Assembly: GCA_026120035.1 (NCBI GenBank) | Contig: JALRME010000006.1 | Span: 124,001-188,000, forward strand | DNA from: Coleophoma eucalyptorum | Lineage: Eukaryota; Ascomycota; Leotiomycetes; Helotiales; Dermateaceae | DNA: 64,000 nt | Reading direction: 5' to 3' | Program-made: the position numbers and the translations under genes | In this document: one piece after another, positions 47,629-59,442 of the stretch | Position numbering within the stretch: position 1 is the first letter of the stretch | How the letters are laid out: the number at the start of each line of letters is the position of its first letter | Notes under the pieces: generated by a model | Told to the model about the DNA's origin: nothing | The model's database searches: none | Seen by the model: the letters and a program-made list of their open reading frames with translations, nothing else

Positions 47629-49081
47629 CGTGGAAGTATTCCAGAAAATGACACGCTGGAAGAGATTCGAGAGTTATTCGACGAGCCACTGATCCTAAGA
47701 TAACAATAATCAAACGTTTAAGGACAACATAAACTTATGTACTCTAGACTTCTGGGCGTGAAGTCTAGTTCCGCCGGCAGCTTGCATCTGCCGTGCCTCG
47801 AAAAGCTTAAGATAAAGATTAAGACAAAGATAAAGATAAAGCAAGCAACCAACCAACCCCTCACGAGATACGGCCAGCTTCCCGAAGGAAATTGACATAT
47901 CTCTGCAGATCTGAGTGATAGACTGTTCTCGTGCAGACGGGTTTTGAGCCTGGCAGCTTACTCGCACTCTGTACAATTTTGATTTCCTGGCATGAGCTTA
48001 AGGCTATCAAGAAGCACGGCCTGCGGTCTCATGTAGATCCCCCCTTCACCTTCCTGAACAGTTTACGAGTGCAAGCAGCTATGAGGTACATGCCCACCCC
48101 ATCTTTGAAGCATCGCTGCAACAGTCCTATTTTATAATGCGAGAGCATATATCAGACGAAGCTGATTTGATCGAAGCAATTTGCAGTGCGAGACTGTAGC
48201 GGTAACGTTGCAATTTAATACAGCAGAGTGTCATAGAGATAAGAGTACATAGTGAGAGTAGAGTTGTTCTTACCCCGGGATGGGGCGACAGCTGGTGGAG
48301 AATCCCTAAGATAATGCAATGACAAGGAGCGAGAAGGCGGTTACTACATCGTCTCATGCTTATGTCGCCTTCTCTACAAGCGGACCCGAACTATGCCTGA
48401 GCAGAACCAGGTCAGGCGAGGTACCTAGGACTGCCCAGTACCGCCTGGACTGGGTCACTGTATAAGCTCAGCATTGGGACACTGCAAGGAGGGAAATGAT
48501 TCAATTCGCAAAGAAAGCAAGCCAAAATAAAACACAAACAAAAAAACAAAAGCACGTAGAGGTGAAGTGGATTTCAAGCTATTTTAATGGCCCATCCCCA
48601 CGAAACCTGGTACCAAACATCTGTTGTTGCCTGGACTCGTAAGCAGGTCAGCATCGGTGCAATATCATGTCACTTAGGTAATTCGTTATAGGACCACGTG
48701 AGTCCCCAGATGGGCAGGTTTTAATATTTAGACCATTCTCATCTGTAGTACAGAGTGTCTTGTTGCGCAATTGTAGCCGCCGTCTGACCTTCTCGTTGTG
48801 CAATACGTTATCCTTATGACAGCTATCCATGTCTTAGAACAAGCAATAAACCGCCCTTCAATCGACCAAGTCGCAAGATGAGTAACGGCTTGTGAACCGG
48901 TACTTGTTGAACCACCAATACATCTATAATTGTTAGACAAGAAAAGAGTCCTTGGCCAAACCCTGTCCAACAGGGTTTAGGCATGCTATCAAGAAAGAAC
49001 AAGGCAAGAAGAGCAGTGTGCATTGTCACATAATGAACATTAACATTTAAGATGCGATTGACCTCCATGGTGAACATCAGA
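47629..49081. other. Upstream region of OPT gene and PFK2 3' end
   Basis: No gene seen in 1.45 kb. It includes the GATA-box group and, nearer 49 kb, the presumed 3' untranslated region of the PFK2-type gene. Confidence 0.5.
47810..47839. promoter_or_regulatory. Cluster of three AGATAA (GATA-factor) boxes
   Basis: AGATAA occurs at 47810-47815, 47829-47834 and 47834-47839. HGATAR sites in close pairs are the known targets of AreA/NIT2 nitrogen regulators and of siderophore GATA repressors. They lie about 180-210 bases before the start of an oligopeptide transporter. Function is inference. Confidence 0.45.
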
Positions 49082-51441
49082 TCAAAGTTCCGAGGACAGA
49101 TGATCTTGTACAGATTCCTTGATTGCGCTTCTTTGCTGCTCAGATGCAGGCTCGGCAGGTGTAGCAAGTCCTGATAAAGGTGAAACCATACCACTGGGGG
49201 GTACTGGGATTTTGAGGTCTTCTGGGGAGCTAGGGATGATATTCGATGGCAAACCCGGAACATGGATTCGCTTGGCCTCGTTTTGATATGAAGCCGGGAT
49301 AATCTATGAATAGGCTCAGTAAGTTACACCGAGTAATTCAGAAAATATATAACTAACCTCGATGATCTCATTACGAGGAAACTTGAGCTTGGGGATCTCC
49401 ATAGCATCGCATGCCATAAGATAACCATAAAGCACACGCAGTACCGACTCATGGGCAATGATGAGGAGATCATTTTGCTCGCGCTCTAGTTCAAGAATGA
49501 TTGGCTCTAAACGAACAGCCAAATCATGATATGACTATGAGATTTTTAGCAAATGATTCGGGATCAGATTGGGATGTTTACCTCTGCTCTCGGGTATCTG
49601 TGGTGATACGGGTCCAAGTCATGCTTCTCAACCTCATCTGGATAAAGGCGACGAATTGTGCGCTCAGACATGCTTTCACATACACCTGGGTTGAGCTGAC
49701 TCATCTGAGATCGCTGACGAGTTCTGTACCCAAGACTTTCAAGATATTCAGATGTTTCAACAGTTCGCTTTCTTGTTGAAGTCCACACTGTCAGAGGTTT
49801 TAAAGGTGCATCAGATCCGCCCTGTGCCATCAATGCTGCACGCTCTTCCTCTCGATGTTTGAGTAAAGTCTCTGACATCTTCTGGGCGTATTCCTTTCCT
49901 TCTTCGGAGAGAGAGGCGTCGGCCTTGTAGGTATCCTCGTGGCTAGATGTTCCAGCGCGGGCGAAGAAGGTGTGACGGCTTTTGATATGTAGATTCATCA
50001 AATAGAAAACTATACGATGAGACAAGTAGCCAAAGCTAACATTGTTGTAGTGTATACTCTCACCCGCGTTGATCATCTTGACATAATTGAGATCCGACTC
50101 TTTCATTGTTTCAAAAGATGGAATCTTCTCGTCAATCCTCTTGAGATACATTTTTGCCGCATCATCTGGGTCCATGCCAACAAACTAGTCGGTATTAGTA
50201 AAGACCACCATGAAGAATAAAAAACATACATCTGGAGAAGATATCTTAACACTACGGGCATTCTCTTGTAGAATCTTGTCATCATTGACATAAGATTCGA
50301 GGAACAAGGTCTAGAGAACCTGTCAGCAATACAGAACTCAAGGTATGTGTACTAGCGTAATCCAAACCTGAACATCGTGCTTTGCAAACTCCTTGGCCAA
50401 GGAACGTCGACCTCCGGAGAGTGGATTAACAGCATCGTAGATAGCCACTTGTCCATTCTCGTGATTCAACCAAGCGTAGATATCTTCTCGACATTTCTTC
50501 AAGATCTTTTGACGAAGCATGACTGATGAAGCAGAAGCATTAATGAAGAAGTAGTCATCCGGTACCTCGACACCAGGACCCATGGTAGCACGTCGATAGT
50601 CACCAAGGTGGAAAATTCTCGTCTTAACTCCCAACCTTAGACATACAGTTAATAAGCGAGCAAAATGATTAGAGGCTTCCAAAATCTTACCACTGCAGGT
50701 AGCGAGAGAGTGAAACAGAGATGTGACTATAGACTGAGTTAGTTCTCATCTCGCTTCTTTGCTAAGTAAAGTTTGAACTCACGTTTTCCCTCTAGCTGGA
50801 GGTCCCACAAGGACGATTGCAATCCTACCAGAGTGAAACAGTCTTCCAGACATAGTACTGTAGAGCTGAGCTGGAGCCATATGAGACTTCTCTTCTGGTA
50901 GATCGTGGACGCCATCGATGAAGGTCGAAGACCGTCTGCGGTATCTGGGCGAGTTCGCCGCAATCTCTGCAGTGCTGGTAATGTCAGTAACGTCAGCTAA
51001 TTCAGCCCGCGAGCCTTTGACGACGTAATCCGGATAAGTGTCGGCAATATAGACCGCAATTTGCGGAGGATGAATTCCTAAAGCTAGGAGATCCTCAATT
51101 GCCATGTCGAGACCGTCACCAGACTCTCGTAGCTTTTCCACTGCCCTCTTCTCTTGATTGTTCTTGCTTTCAGCAGGAGAACTTCCATCCTCAGACGACG
51201 TCATCCTGGTCACTCCCGCAGAACTCTCTGCCGAGGTGTCGAGCTTCGTAGAGTCTTTAGTCATAGTGTTGATCGTTGGCTGCGAATCAACTGACTTTTT
51301 GACTTTTGGAGCTTGAAAGACTTGCACTTGTGAAGAAAGACAGTCTCCACGATGAATGCTTTCTGCACCGATACCCTTCGCGTTCTTTGCAGGCTTTGAA
51401 GCTTGACAGCTTGCCGGAGTGACATTCTCTTTCCGATCCAT
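49082..51441 (-). CDS. 6-phosphofructo-2-kinase with degenerate bisphosphatase domain
   Basis: Seven exons, 51441-50783, 50726-50691, 50635-50368, 50310-50230, 50184-49582, 49534-49358 and 49303-49082, give 681 residues from the first in-frame ATG. A long polar N-terminal extension (about 210 residues) precedes the kinase domain with P-loop GPPARGKT and the blocks GVKTRIFHLGDYRR and SFGYLSHRIVFYLMN. The enzyme makes fructose 2,6-bisphosphate, the main activator of glycolysis. In the C-terminal domain the RHGES motif is FARAGTS (residues 422-428), so the phosphate-accepting His is Ala425; the catalytic Glu before the DAGVCE block is Gln (SQLNPGVCE). Only the last His (LIIAHESVL) remains. It is therefore probably a kinase only. 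Confidence 0.93.
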
Positions 51442-52276
51442 CTTGTTCACGGGTTGCTGCTTCTTTTGAAGAGAAAGAGAGAAGGCTCTCGCCAACAACG
51501 AACTTATTGAAAAATAGAAGCGGTTGGAATGAAGTGCTTGCGAGAGACAAGATGATTGTTCGTGCAGAAAAATAGAATACAGAAGACAAAAGACTCACAG
51601 AAGCGTGTCCATCTTGATGATTTTCTAGCAATCCACGCACTTCAGTTCTGCAAGTACTATGGTAACGACGACAACACAACTTCAGTCAGCTGCTCTCTCA
51701 ATGATAGTTCCTGCTCTAATATCAGAATAGTTGCCCCTTGAGTCTGATCACGACCTTCGCTCCGAATCCTTCCTGACGAGGTATGCGACGGGGTTTTCAG
51801 ATACTGGACAGCGGTTTGCAGGTTTAAGCTTGAATGCCGCTCTTGTATTTTGGACTATCGGCCCCGGTCTGAAGTGGATGTGGTGGTGAGGTTTCCTTAG
51901 GAATAACAATACGTGGTCGTCCTGACGGTCACTGACTGCCAGGTTGAGATGTTTGGGCCAAGCTCAAGAAGTGAAGCTCCAAAACGCGATAAGCTATTCT
52001 TGCTCTCGGCTCGCTATCGCAGCTCCGCCAGCTTCACTTCGCCAGCAAAGCCAATCAGCGATGATATCAGAGTTTCTGCCTTAATGTATGCCTTAAGTCG
52101 TAAAAAAAGTAGCCAGGACGAACTCGAAGTCCATTCTGCCTCGAGGTCCATCTCAAGCTTCATCTGTCAACACCCGCATCTCCCCATCCTCATCTGCCGC
52201 ACGCCCTCCTCCGCCATCACAGTCGCTTCCTTCACCCTGGTCAAGCTTCATCCTTTCGACTAGTTGACACGCCACT
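51442..52276. promoter_or_regulatory. Divergent promoter region of PFK2 and TOM40
   Basis: This 835-base gap separates the two divergent starts. No gene is visible. The frame upstream of 51441 stays open for about 19 codons without an ATG. Confidence 0.5.
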
Positions 52277-53477
52277 ATGTCTTCCTTTGCATTGGAGAAG
52301 GAATCGCCGTTGGCCTTCTTAACCAACAACGCTGTAGCGGCAGCGCTGTCAGATACATACATATCCTTCCAGGAAAGGAGACAAGCTTTGGGATTGTCAA
52401 ACCCAGGAACAGTAGAAAACATTGCCCGTGAGGTGCAGCGCGATGTTTTCCTCAACAACTACACCTTCTCTGGGCTGAGAGCCGACCTCACCAAGGCATT
52501 CAGCATTGCGCCGTTATTCCAAGTCTCACATGCTTTTGCTATGGGATCGCAAGGCCTGCCACCGTATACCTTCGCAGCATTATTTGGCACAAACAAGGTG
52601 GGCACAGCCAATACTCCAGCTTACTATGATTTCCACTGGTAGCACCACTGACACACTTGCCCAGATCTTCATGCAAGGAAACGTCGACAACGAAGGACAA
52701 CTCTCCGGTCGATTTAACTACCGATGGACTCCTTCATTTGTCACCAAGACTCAAATCCAAGTTGCTCCGGGAAATCAGGCAATGGCACAGTTCGACAACG
52801 AGTACACCGGAAACGATTTCACAGCATCAATTAAGGCCCTCAACCCATCTTACATCGACGGTGGCTTGACTGGTATTTTCATTGGTAGCTATCTTCAATC
52901 AGTCACACCAAGCCTAGCATTAGGACTCGAAGCGATCTGGCAACGGGCAGCTTTGAACGAGGGACCACAAACTGCTTTGTCATACTCTGCCAGATACAAG
53001 GGAGATGACTGGATTGCTACCGCACAATTGCAGGCTCAGGGAGCTATCAGCACATCTTACTGGCGCAAGTTGACCGATAAGGTGGAGGCTGGTGTTGATT
53101 GCAACCTCCAATTTGCCCCTGGCATGCCCGGTGGTGGACTGATGGGACCAGGCAGCAGAAAAGAAGGTGTTACAACTGTCGGCGCTAAGTATGACTTCAG
53201 AATGTCTGTTTTCAGAGCCCAAGTCGACTCAACTGGAAAGTTGAGCTGTTTGTTGGAGAAGAGAGTTGCACCACCAGTATCTATGACTTTCGCAGCTGAC
53301 ATAGACCACTTCAAGGTATGATATATTTTATTGAGAGTGCTAGAAAGCTGCTAACTTTCTGTCCAATAGCAACAAGCCAAGGTTGGTGTTGCTGTCTCAA
53401 TTGAGGCCGGCGGCGAAGAGCTCCAAGAACAACAGGAAATGGCTGGTGCTGCTCCTCCTGCCCAAATCCCATTTTAA
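52277..53477 (+). CDS. tom40: Mitochondrial import channel Tom40
   Basis: Three exons, 52277-52597, 52665-53315 and 53370-53477, give 359 residues. The N-terminal helix region ([18 protein letters not shown]) is followed by a Porin-3 type beta-barrel; blocks include [31 protein letters not shown] and [11 protein letters not shown]. The last strand and a Gln/Glu-rich tail ending AAPPAQIPF come from the short third exon. Tom40 is the essential pore of the TOM complex in the outer mitochondrial membrane and takes in almost all nuclear-coded mitochondrial proteins. Length and exon order are as expected. Confidence 0.96.
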
Positions 53478-54283
53478 GGGACTGGAATACGAAACCCAAA
53501 CCTCCGCTCCGCTTAATCGAAACCTAATGTCCCCCTGAAGCTATTGTATATGTGGCTCAACGTGGCTGCCTTCCAATCCATTTCCTCTTCACCCCTTTTT
53601 GTCTTACTACACCCAAAATCCCACCTAGTCATCAAAAAGGACAGCCTCACCAAATTTCGCAAGCCATCTTTGTCTCGGACTGCATTGGGCTTATGACAAA
53701 TGATTCATAGACTTTCCCTTTTTTGTGTTGCATGCAGGGCGAGCGGATTTCTTCCTGTTGGTTTTGTTATAGGTTACGAGTTTCAAGGAGAGGACGTGAA
53801 CGGTGTATCTTTTGTGTATTATAGTAGCAACCGTCCATACAAGCCAGGTGGAACGGGATTGGCGGGTTGCTGGGAATACCTGTGTATAAAAGAAAAGGAC
53901 TTTACTTAAAACCTACTTTTATGTTGCAAGCATTATGATTTAACTGCCTAAGCAAAGACTTGCAACGTAAAAGGTCGGCTGGATTCGAAGGCAACAAACA
54001 GGCACATAGTGATTCTAATAATACTTCCCTTATTCGTGGGTGCCACTCCTTCTCTTCCGAACGTGTCTCCTAGATCTGTGAGCAAAGCGAGTAATGTATG
54101 TAACCTTTGTATACCTACCTACGTATTGAATCACGTGACATTTAAGAACCTCAAGCTCCAAGCTTTGGCAAGAAATCACATCGCTTCTGACTTGAACATC
54201 TAGTGCAAAGACCTTAGAAATCAGCAAGAAACAGTAAACCAAGAATTGAAAGTTCTATTCCTTGGCCCTTCACAGTGGCAGGA
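53478..54283. other. Intergenic between TOM40 and RMP1
   Basis: No gene seen. It should contain the TOM40 3' end and the RMP1 promoter. Confidence 0.55.
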
Positions 54284-55039
54284 ATGTCGCCACAACCACT
54301 CTCCCCTATCCCCGCAGAATTAGCCTCGGTCTCAAATCTTCTCCATTTGAGTTACCACCGCAATAAGAACCAGCACCGGCTATCACGATGGTGGGCACAA
54401 TTCTCACAACTACGACGTTGTATCTCCAAACTTGAAACCGAAATCCAACAAGAACCGAACTCGCTTCTCCCGCCTAGTGACCAGCAAGCATTGTTGGAAA
54501 AGGGAAGCAAAAACAAGAAGCAAAAGCCTGGGAAGGCAAAGAAGGAGTCACGTGTTAGGCAGAGGGTGGAATTCATGCAGGATTTTCTCATCCCGAAATG
54601 CCATGTGGCGTTTGGGAATCTGGTTGCTGATAATCAGTATGCACCGTTGGGTCTGATGCTCATGGCTTGTTTGGCCAGGGTGAGCAAGGTTATAGAACCT
54701 CTAGGGTGGGAAAGGGAGATGGAGAGGCGGAGGAAGGAAGAAGAGAATGACGCTGAGATGGATGGGAAGGCAGAACCTAAGGAGGTCACCGAGGAGAAGT
54801 CGGAAATTGGTGGTATAGATCTAGGGGAGAAGATTGAGAGGAGGGAAATATTAGATGTGGGAGACCTGGATGAAAGTGACATTACGGCTTCGAAGGTGAA
54901 GAGGTCGAGGCAAACGGATCTTCCAGTATTTGGAGAAGCTGCAACAGAGACGAAAGAGGTATCGAGTAAGAAACCGAAAAAGAAGAAGCGGAAAAAGGGA
55001 GGCGATGCTTTTGATGATTTGTTCAGTAGTCTAATGTAA
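54284..55039 (+). CDS. rmp1: RNase MRP subunit Rmp1-like protein
   Basis: Intronless, 251 residues from the ATG at 54284. The N-terminal domain (about residues 15-140) has the Rmp1 pattern: LLHLSYHRNKNQHRLSRWW, FSQLRRCISKLE, FMQDFLIPKCHVAFGNLVAD and APLGLMLMACLARV. The C-terminal third is charged, with acidic stretches and a Lys-rich end (KKPKKKKRKKGG) that looks like a nucleolar import signal. Rmp1 is specific to RNase MRP, the ribonucleoprotein that cuts pre-rRNA at site A3. It is convergent with LAS21, whose stop is only 110 bases away. Confidence 0.85.
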   Translation: MSPQPLSPIPAELASVSNLLHLSYHRNKNQHRLSRWWAQFSQLRRCISKLETEIQQEPNSLLPPSDQQALLEKGSKNKKQKPGKAKKESRVRQRVEFMQDFLIPKCHVAFGNLVADNQYAPLGLMLMACLARVSKVIEPLGWEREMERRRKEEENDAEMDGKAEPKEVTEEKSEIGGIDLGEKIERREILDVGDLDESDITASKVKRSRQTDLPVFGEAATETKEVSSKKPKKKKRKKGGDAFDDLFSSLM

Positions 55040-55149
55040 AAAGGAAAAAAAAAGAAGTTCTAGTATGTACAATACTTTTATTTGATAGGAAAGCGAACCT
55101 AATCGTGTGTGCTATAGAGCCATCCCATAGGAAGTAACTCATGGCCAAC

Positions 55150-58108
55150 TCATGCCATGTATATACTGCCAAGCCAATGTAAAAGAGACGTAAGTCCAAT
55201 ATTGATACAAAGATGCTGACCAAGACTCCATGCCATGCTATACAGATATTTAGGACTAAAGACGGTCCAGATGAAGAGATGCGTGCGCAGCATTGTACAT
55301 GCCACCATGACAAACAATAGGCTACACGCAATGAACATTGTGTGCACCGCGATATATTGAAAAAGCACTCTCTTTTCGCCTCGCATGCGCAAACGAAGAA
55401 GAATGAGGTTGATTGCCGACGCCCAGAATACAGGCCCACACCAATTACTGACAAAGGTAAGGATACCAACCGCGACGACGTTGTAACCACTGACACCATT
55501 GTATGCACTGGAGAGATCAACCGAAGATATGGCGTTCGAGCCGCCAAATGCGAAGAACGACATATATTGGAGGAGGAGTGAAGTCGTTGTGGCTTCGACA
55601 AGAGTTAGATCTAGATTGTTTAGGAGGTAGAACTGGATCTCGAAGAGGAGAATCAGTGGAATATTGGTTGCTCTTGATTGAGTGATAAGAAACAAGGTAA
55701 GAAGGTCGTGGATGGTTCTCATGGTACCTATTACCCGTTAGCATTAAACCCAGTCATGCTTGTAAATTACATACTGTTGCGAGGGCCTCGCTGACCAAGA
55801 CCAGTACCCAGTGAATACAGAAGACAGATAGCAATGGATATGAAGACACTGCGGGCACGCAGGACAAGCGATACTCCTATTTCATTGCTTGCCACCATCT
55901 TCGCAATTCCCACTAAGAGCTCGGGCGAGTCTTCATTGGTAAAAGCGAGCTTGAAAGTAATAGCAATACTGGCCAAAGCCGTAGCAAAACTCACAGCCAC
56001 TAACCTCTGGAATCGTGGAAATCCTCTACTTGCAAGAGACTGCAAGTTCCAGAGGTAAGTTAACCCTACAAGGACCCACAGGAGATTCCGATGTTCAGAA
56101 AGGAAGGTCCGTCCTATATCAGGCTCTCCAGCAAACTTTTGGCCGGTCTGGTTCCATCGTCGTGCGATCCTGGTTGCAAGAAGTATAACAACTGTACTAA
56201 TAGCTAGAAAGCCGCTACTTATGGTCTTCTTTCGATTGCTATGATGTTGTTAGCCTTTGTCTCAGGAAAGGATTTGTATACATGCCATTTCAGTAAAAGC
56301 AGCATCAACCATGCCGATGTTGTCCAGTACCAGAAATGCTGTTCTTCTTCTACATAGCTACTGGCGAACATCATGATACCATAAGACAGAGTTATTGCAA
56401 GAATTGGCAAGGCACCCCTGAAAGATTTTAGGATCGTTGAGCTTGCAGCAAAGGAAGCCAGAGCCAAGGAAAATATGGAAGCGACTTGTCCTGCAAGAAG
56501 CTTGGGAATGTCATAATTGCTAGCAGTGCTACTCATCAGCTCTTGAGCATGCTTCAACCACTAAGATCACATTAGCCAATGATAGTGCAAATTTGTGGGA
56601 GTGGTACTTTGGTCACTGCTGCAAGCCATTCCTCAGACTGTTTGTCATTACTCAACCCATCAAGACCTTTACTAATGCTTCTCCATTCACAGGTAAGTTC
56701 ATCAATGCTTGTGCCTAAAGTTTCACAATGCTCTGAAGGACCTTCACTGTCAAAGGACGGAAATGCCGCTGTGATAATAGTCACAATCTGCCTCGCATTG
56801 CGAAGCAAGATCTGTACCTTATCTGTGCCTGTTATTGTCAGCTGGATCCACAGACAGTGAGAACATGACATACTCTTGGACCAGAATGGCAGGAAATCCG
56901 GGATAAAAGCGCCAAGATTATTTCTGGGAGGTGGAAAGCCAAGCAGAGCACCCAAAGTTGGAGCAACATCAGATTGTTCAACTGTCCTGTAGTATTGGAA
57001 GTCCTCCTGGTATTGTGCAGGAACTTCAACCCTCTGTGAAATGGGTTTGAGCTTGGGTGAAATGAAGACTAGTGCCGGAGAGGTTTCTCCTGGGGCAGAA
57101 CCACCATGATTGCCCGCATCATTCATACCATGGTCACCGCAGAGCACTAAAAGAGTTGACTGGAGGTGGGCTTCCATCTCCATTGCCACGAATATTTGAT
57201 GAACAATGCTATCCATCTCTCGTTGTTTTGGAATCATGTTGGGGCTAGGCGTGTCAGCATCAAAGCATGAGATTGGCAGTTTTGATCATACCCTCGAGGT
57301 CCTGTCTTGTGCCCAATATGATCGAGGCCCAGATAATGCATAATCATGGTGTTCCAGTCGTCGTTTTTGAGCTCATCTGGGATATGTCTCGTCACATTAT
57401 TGTCCACTTCGGTAAAGTCCTAGTCGATATGTATTCAGCTAAAATACTATATACACGTTCCTTAATGTGACTGACCGAGACAAAGAAACTTGAAGTCCCA
57501 TCCGCTCTATCAAAAAATCCAGGAAATAGCTTTAACCAGGTGTCATCGCCGTACATAATCATCTTGCCTGCTTTCTTGGCTTTCATCTGAGCTAACCACG
57601 TGTCTTGGCTGGCCAGAGAAGAAGTTGTGTCTGACTCAGCAAAGTTCAATATCACATCCAAGAAAGAAGGTATTGATCCTGTTGTGATTGCTTTGACTCT
57701 GGGCATTGTAATGGTAGGAGATGTGGCATGTGCAGTAAATGGAATTGCTGCTCCATCCATGATGAGACTAGACGGTAGACTCAGCTATGTTCCTAATGAG
57801 TTGTGCAACTAAACATACCTTTGAGTAAAATCAAATCCGGAGGCATTAGAATATACAAAGTCACTAAAAGGTGTCAGTCCTCGTCTAGGCTTGCTTCATA
57901 GATGAAATCACCTTCTCAAAGCATCCACAACCATGAATATGACCTTGTCAAACGGAGCCTCAGGAATTGAGCCATATTCCAAAGCTTCGTATTCAGCAAG
58001 GCCAGACAGGAAGGGTTTATAAGGAAAGAAACCGCTTGCGAATATCAGTATCGCAATGGGAACAAGAGCGTTGGCTACGATCAGAGCCAAGGTTGGTAGT
58101 CTGGACAT
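55150..58108 (-). CDS. las21: GPI ethanolamine phosphate transferase 2 (Las21/Gpi7)
   Basis: Nine exons, 58108-57912, 57863-57819, 57767-57476, 57419-57292, 57244-56874, 56828-56608, 56560-56282, 56228-55775 and 55727-55150, give about 854 residues. An N-terminal membrane anchor (LALIVANALVPIAILIF) precedes a lumenal alkaline-phosphatase-like domain with metal and nucleophile motifs MVVDALRSDF, SPTITMPRVKA (Thr), MHYLGLDHIGH and LCGDHGMNDAGNHGG. About ten membrane helices follow. The enzyme adds ethanolamine phosphate to the second mannose of GPI anchors in the ER. SPTITMPRVKAITTGSIPSF points to the PIG-G/Las21 branch. The 56282/56228 junction is uncertain: only a weak acceptor (GAAAG) keeps frame, while the better CATAG site would not. 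Confidence 0.9.
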
Positions 58109-58575
58109 CTCGCCAGCGTACAAAGCCAAGTCAAGACAGATTCCCTCGCCAATGATTCAATAATAGAAGACAATATCGTTGCCATTGCTATGCCGACATT
58201 TTGGTTGCACTGTTGAGAGTATCAGAGAGAGTTGGACTCGTCTTGACACGCTTGCGATCTGGCCAACGCGAGACTGACTACTACCCTTATCGATAAGGGA
58301 ATCCCAGTCAAGAATTTACGACGAGAGAGAAGAGAAATTAAAATCAAGACGGATGTAGCTGTGGAGGGGTCCAGATATGCGCAAAGTCACAGCATATTCA
58401 GGACGCTCCTTGTATGTATTGAAACCATGAGATGCTAGTTGCTGTATCTTTTTCATGCATTTATCTCTGTGCAAAAGTTAAGATCGGCATCCCAAAGATT
58501 GCTACAAACGCCTCAACACCATGCCCATACTGAAATATCCTCCAACAACGCCTTTATGCATGTTTTGCTCCATCC
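58109..58575. promoter_or_regulatory. Upstream region of LAS21
   Basis: This 467-base gap must contain the LAS21 promoter and the 3' end of the DUF2423 gene. Nothing else is seen. Confidence 0.5.
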
Positions 58576-59066
58576 TTAGTAAATCTTCTGCTTCTTAGCC
58601 TTGGGTCCAGTTCTTTTTCCGTTCTTGTATTTGGGGAAGACAATAGCGGCTTTGCGATTGCTTCGTCTCTTCTCAACGCGCCCTTTGCTGGTTGATGTGC
58701 TAACTTTGGCACTATCATCGACCTCCATGGCTGCTGTCCCAGGGTTAGTGTTTCTGTCTTGTAAGATTGGCAGCTCAACTCACAATCTGCGTTCTTGCTC
58801 GCGGCGGCTGGCGTCGCATTGTCCTCAGTAGATGCGCCTGCTCGAACGGTCAGTGGCTGCCTCAAAGAACGAGTGAAGGCAAGAATCATACCATCTTCTG
58901 CTTCTAGTGTTGCATCTGCAACCTGGCTTGGTTTTGGTTGTTGCGCAAGTTCTAGGAGTTTGGCCGACAGTCTTTCAGTGCGGGCATTCTCAACTGGCCC
59001 AAAAACCTTGCTCTTCAATTTGGCATTGTTCGATTTTATCGTGCTTGCTCGTGCGCCTTTGGCCAT
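58576..59066 (-). CDS. Small basic DUF2423-family protein (ribosome biogenesis)
   Basis: Three exons, 59066-58892, 58837-58784 and 58733-58576, give 128 residues. The N-terminus MAKGARASTIKSNNAKLKSK with VFGPVE, and the basic C-terminus RSNRKAAIVFPKYK and GPKAKKQKIY, match the DUF2423 family (yeast YBL028C, animal LLP). Members are nucleolar and associate with pre-60S ribosomes; the exact role is not settled. The middle is low complexity and acidic. Intron 1 (54 bases) is a multiple of three and stop-free. It is head to head with the SUMO ligase gene across 376 bases. Confidence 0.85.
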
Positions 59067-59442
59067 TTTGCTGTAAAGAGATGGACTTTATTGCACAAGG
59101 TCGAGTGGAAAGAAAGGTATCGGAGGGACGGGGCTTTTCTTTTCAGATTCACATCAAAGGCCTTCCTAAAATCGCGGCACAACTTTTTTGATCTGCAAGC
59201 TTGAGTGCCACCGCCTTCCCGTTCTGCCAGAACCATTGTATCTCAAGGACCCTCCAACCTGCGTGAATACCTCACCTTCACGTCATCTAAATCCTTTGTA
59301 AAGAACGTGGCGGATCTCCAGCAGGCGCTCAACTCACATCCAGTAATTAACACTTGGTGGTGTCCGAACAATTCTCGGTTTTCGCGCAGCTATATGCACA
59401 CCATTTAATCGCGCGCCTTCCTCGCTGATCGAGCACACGAGA
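59067..59442. promoter_or_regulatory. Shared divergent promoter, DUF2423 gene and SUMO ligase
   Basis: The two start codons are 376 bases apart on opposite strands, so promoter sequence is shared. No specific motif stands out. Confidence 0.5.
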
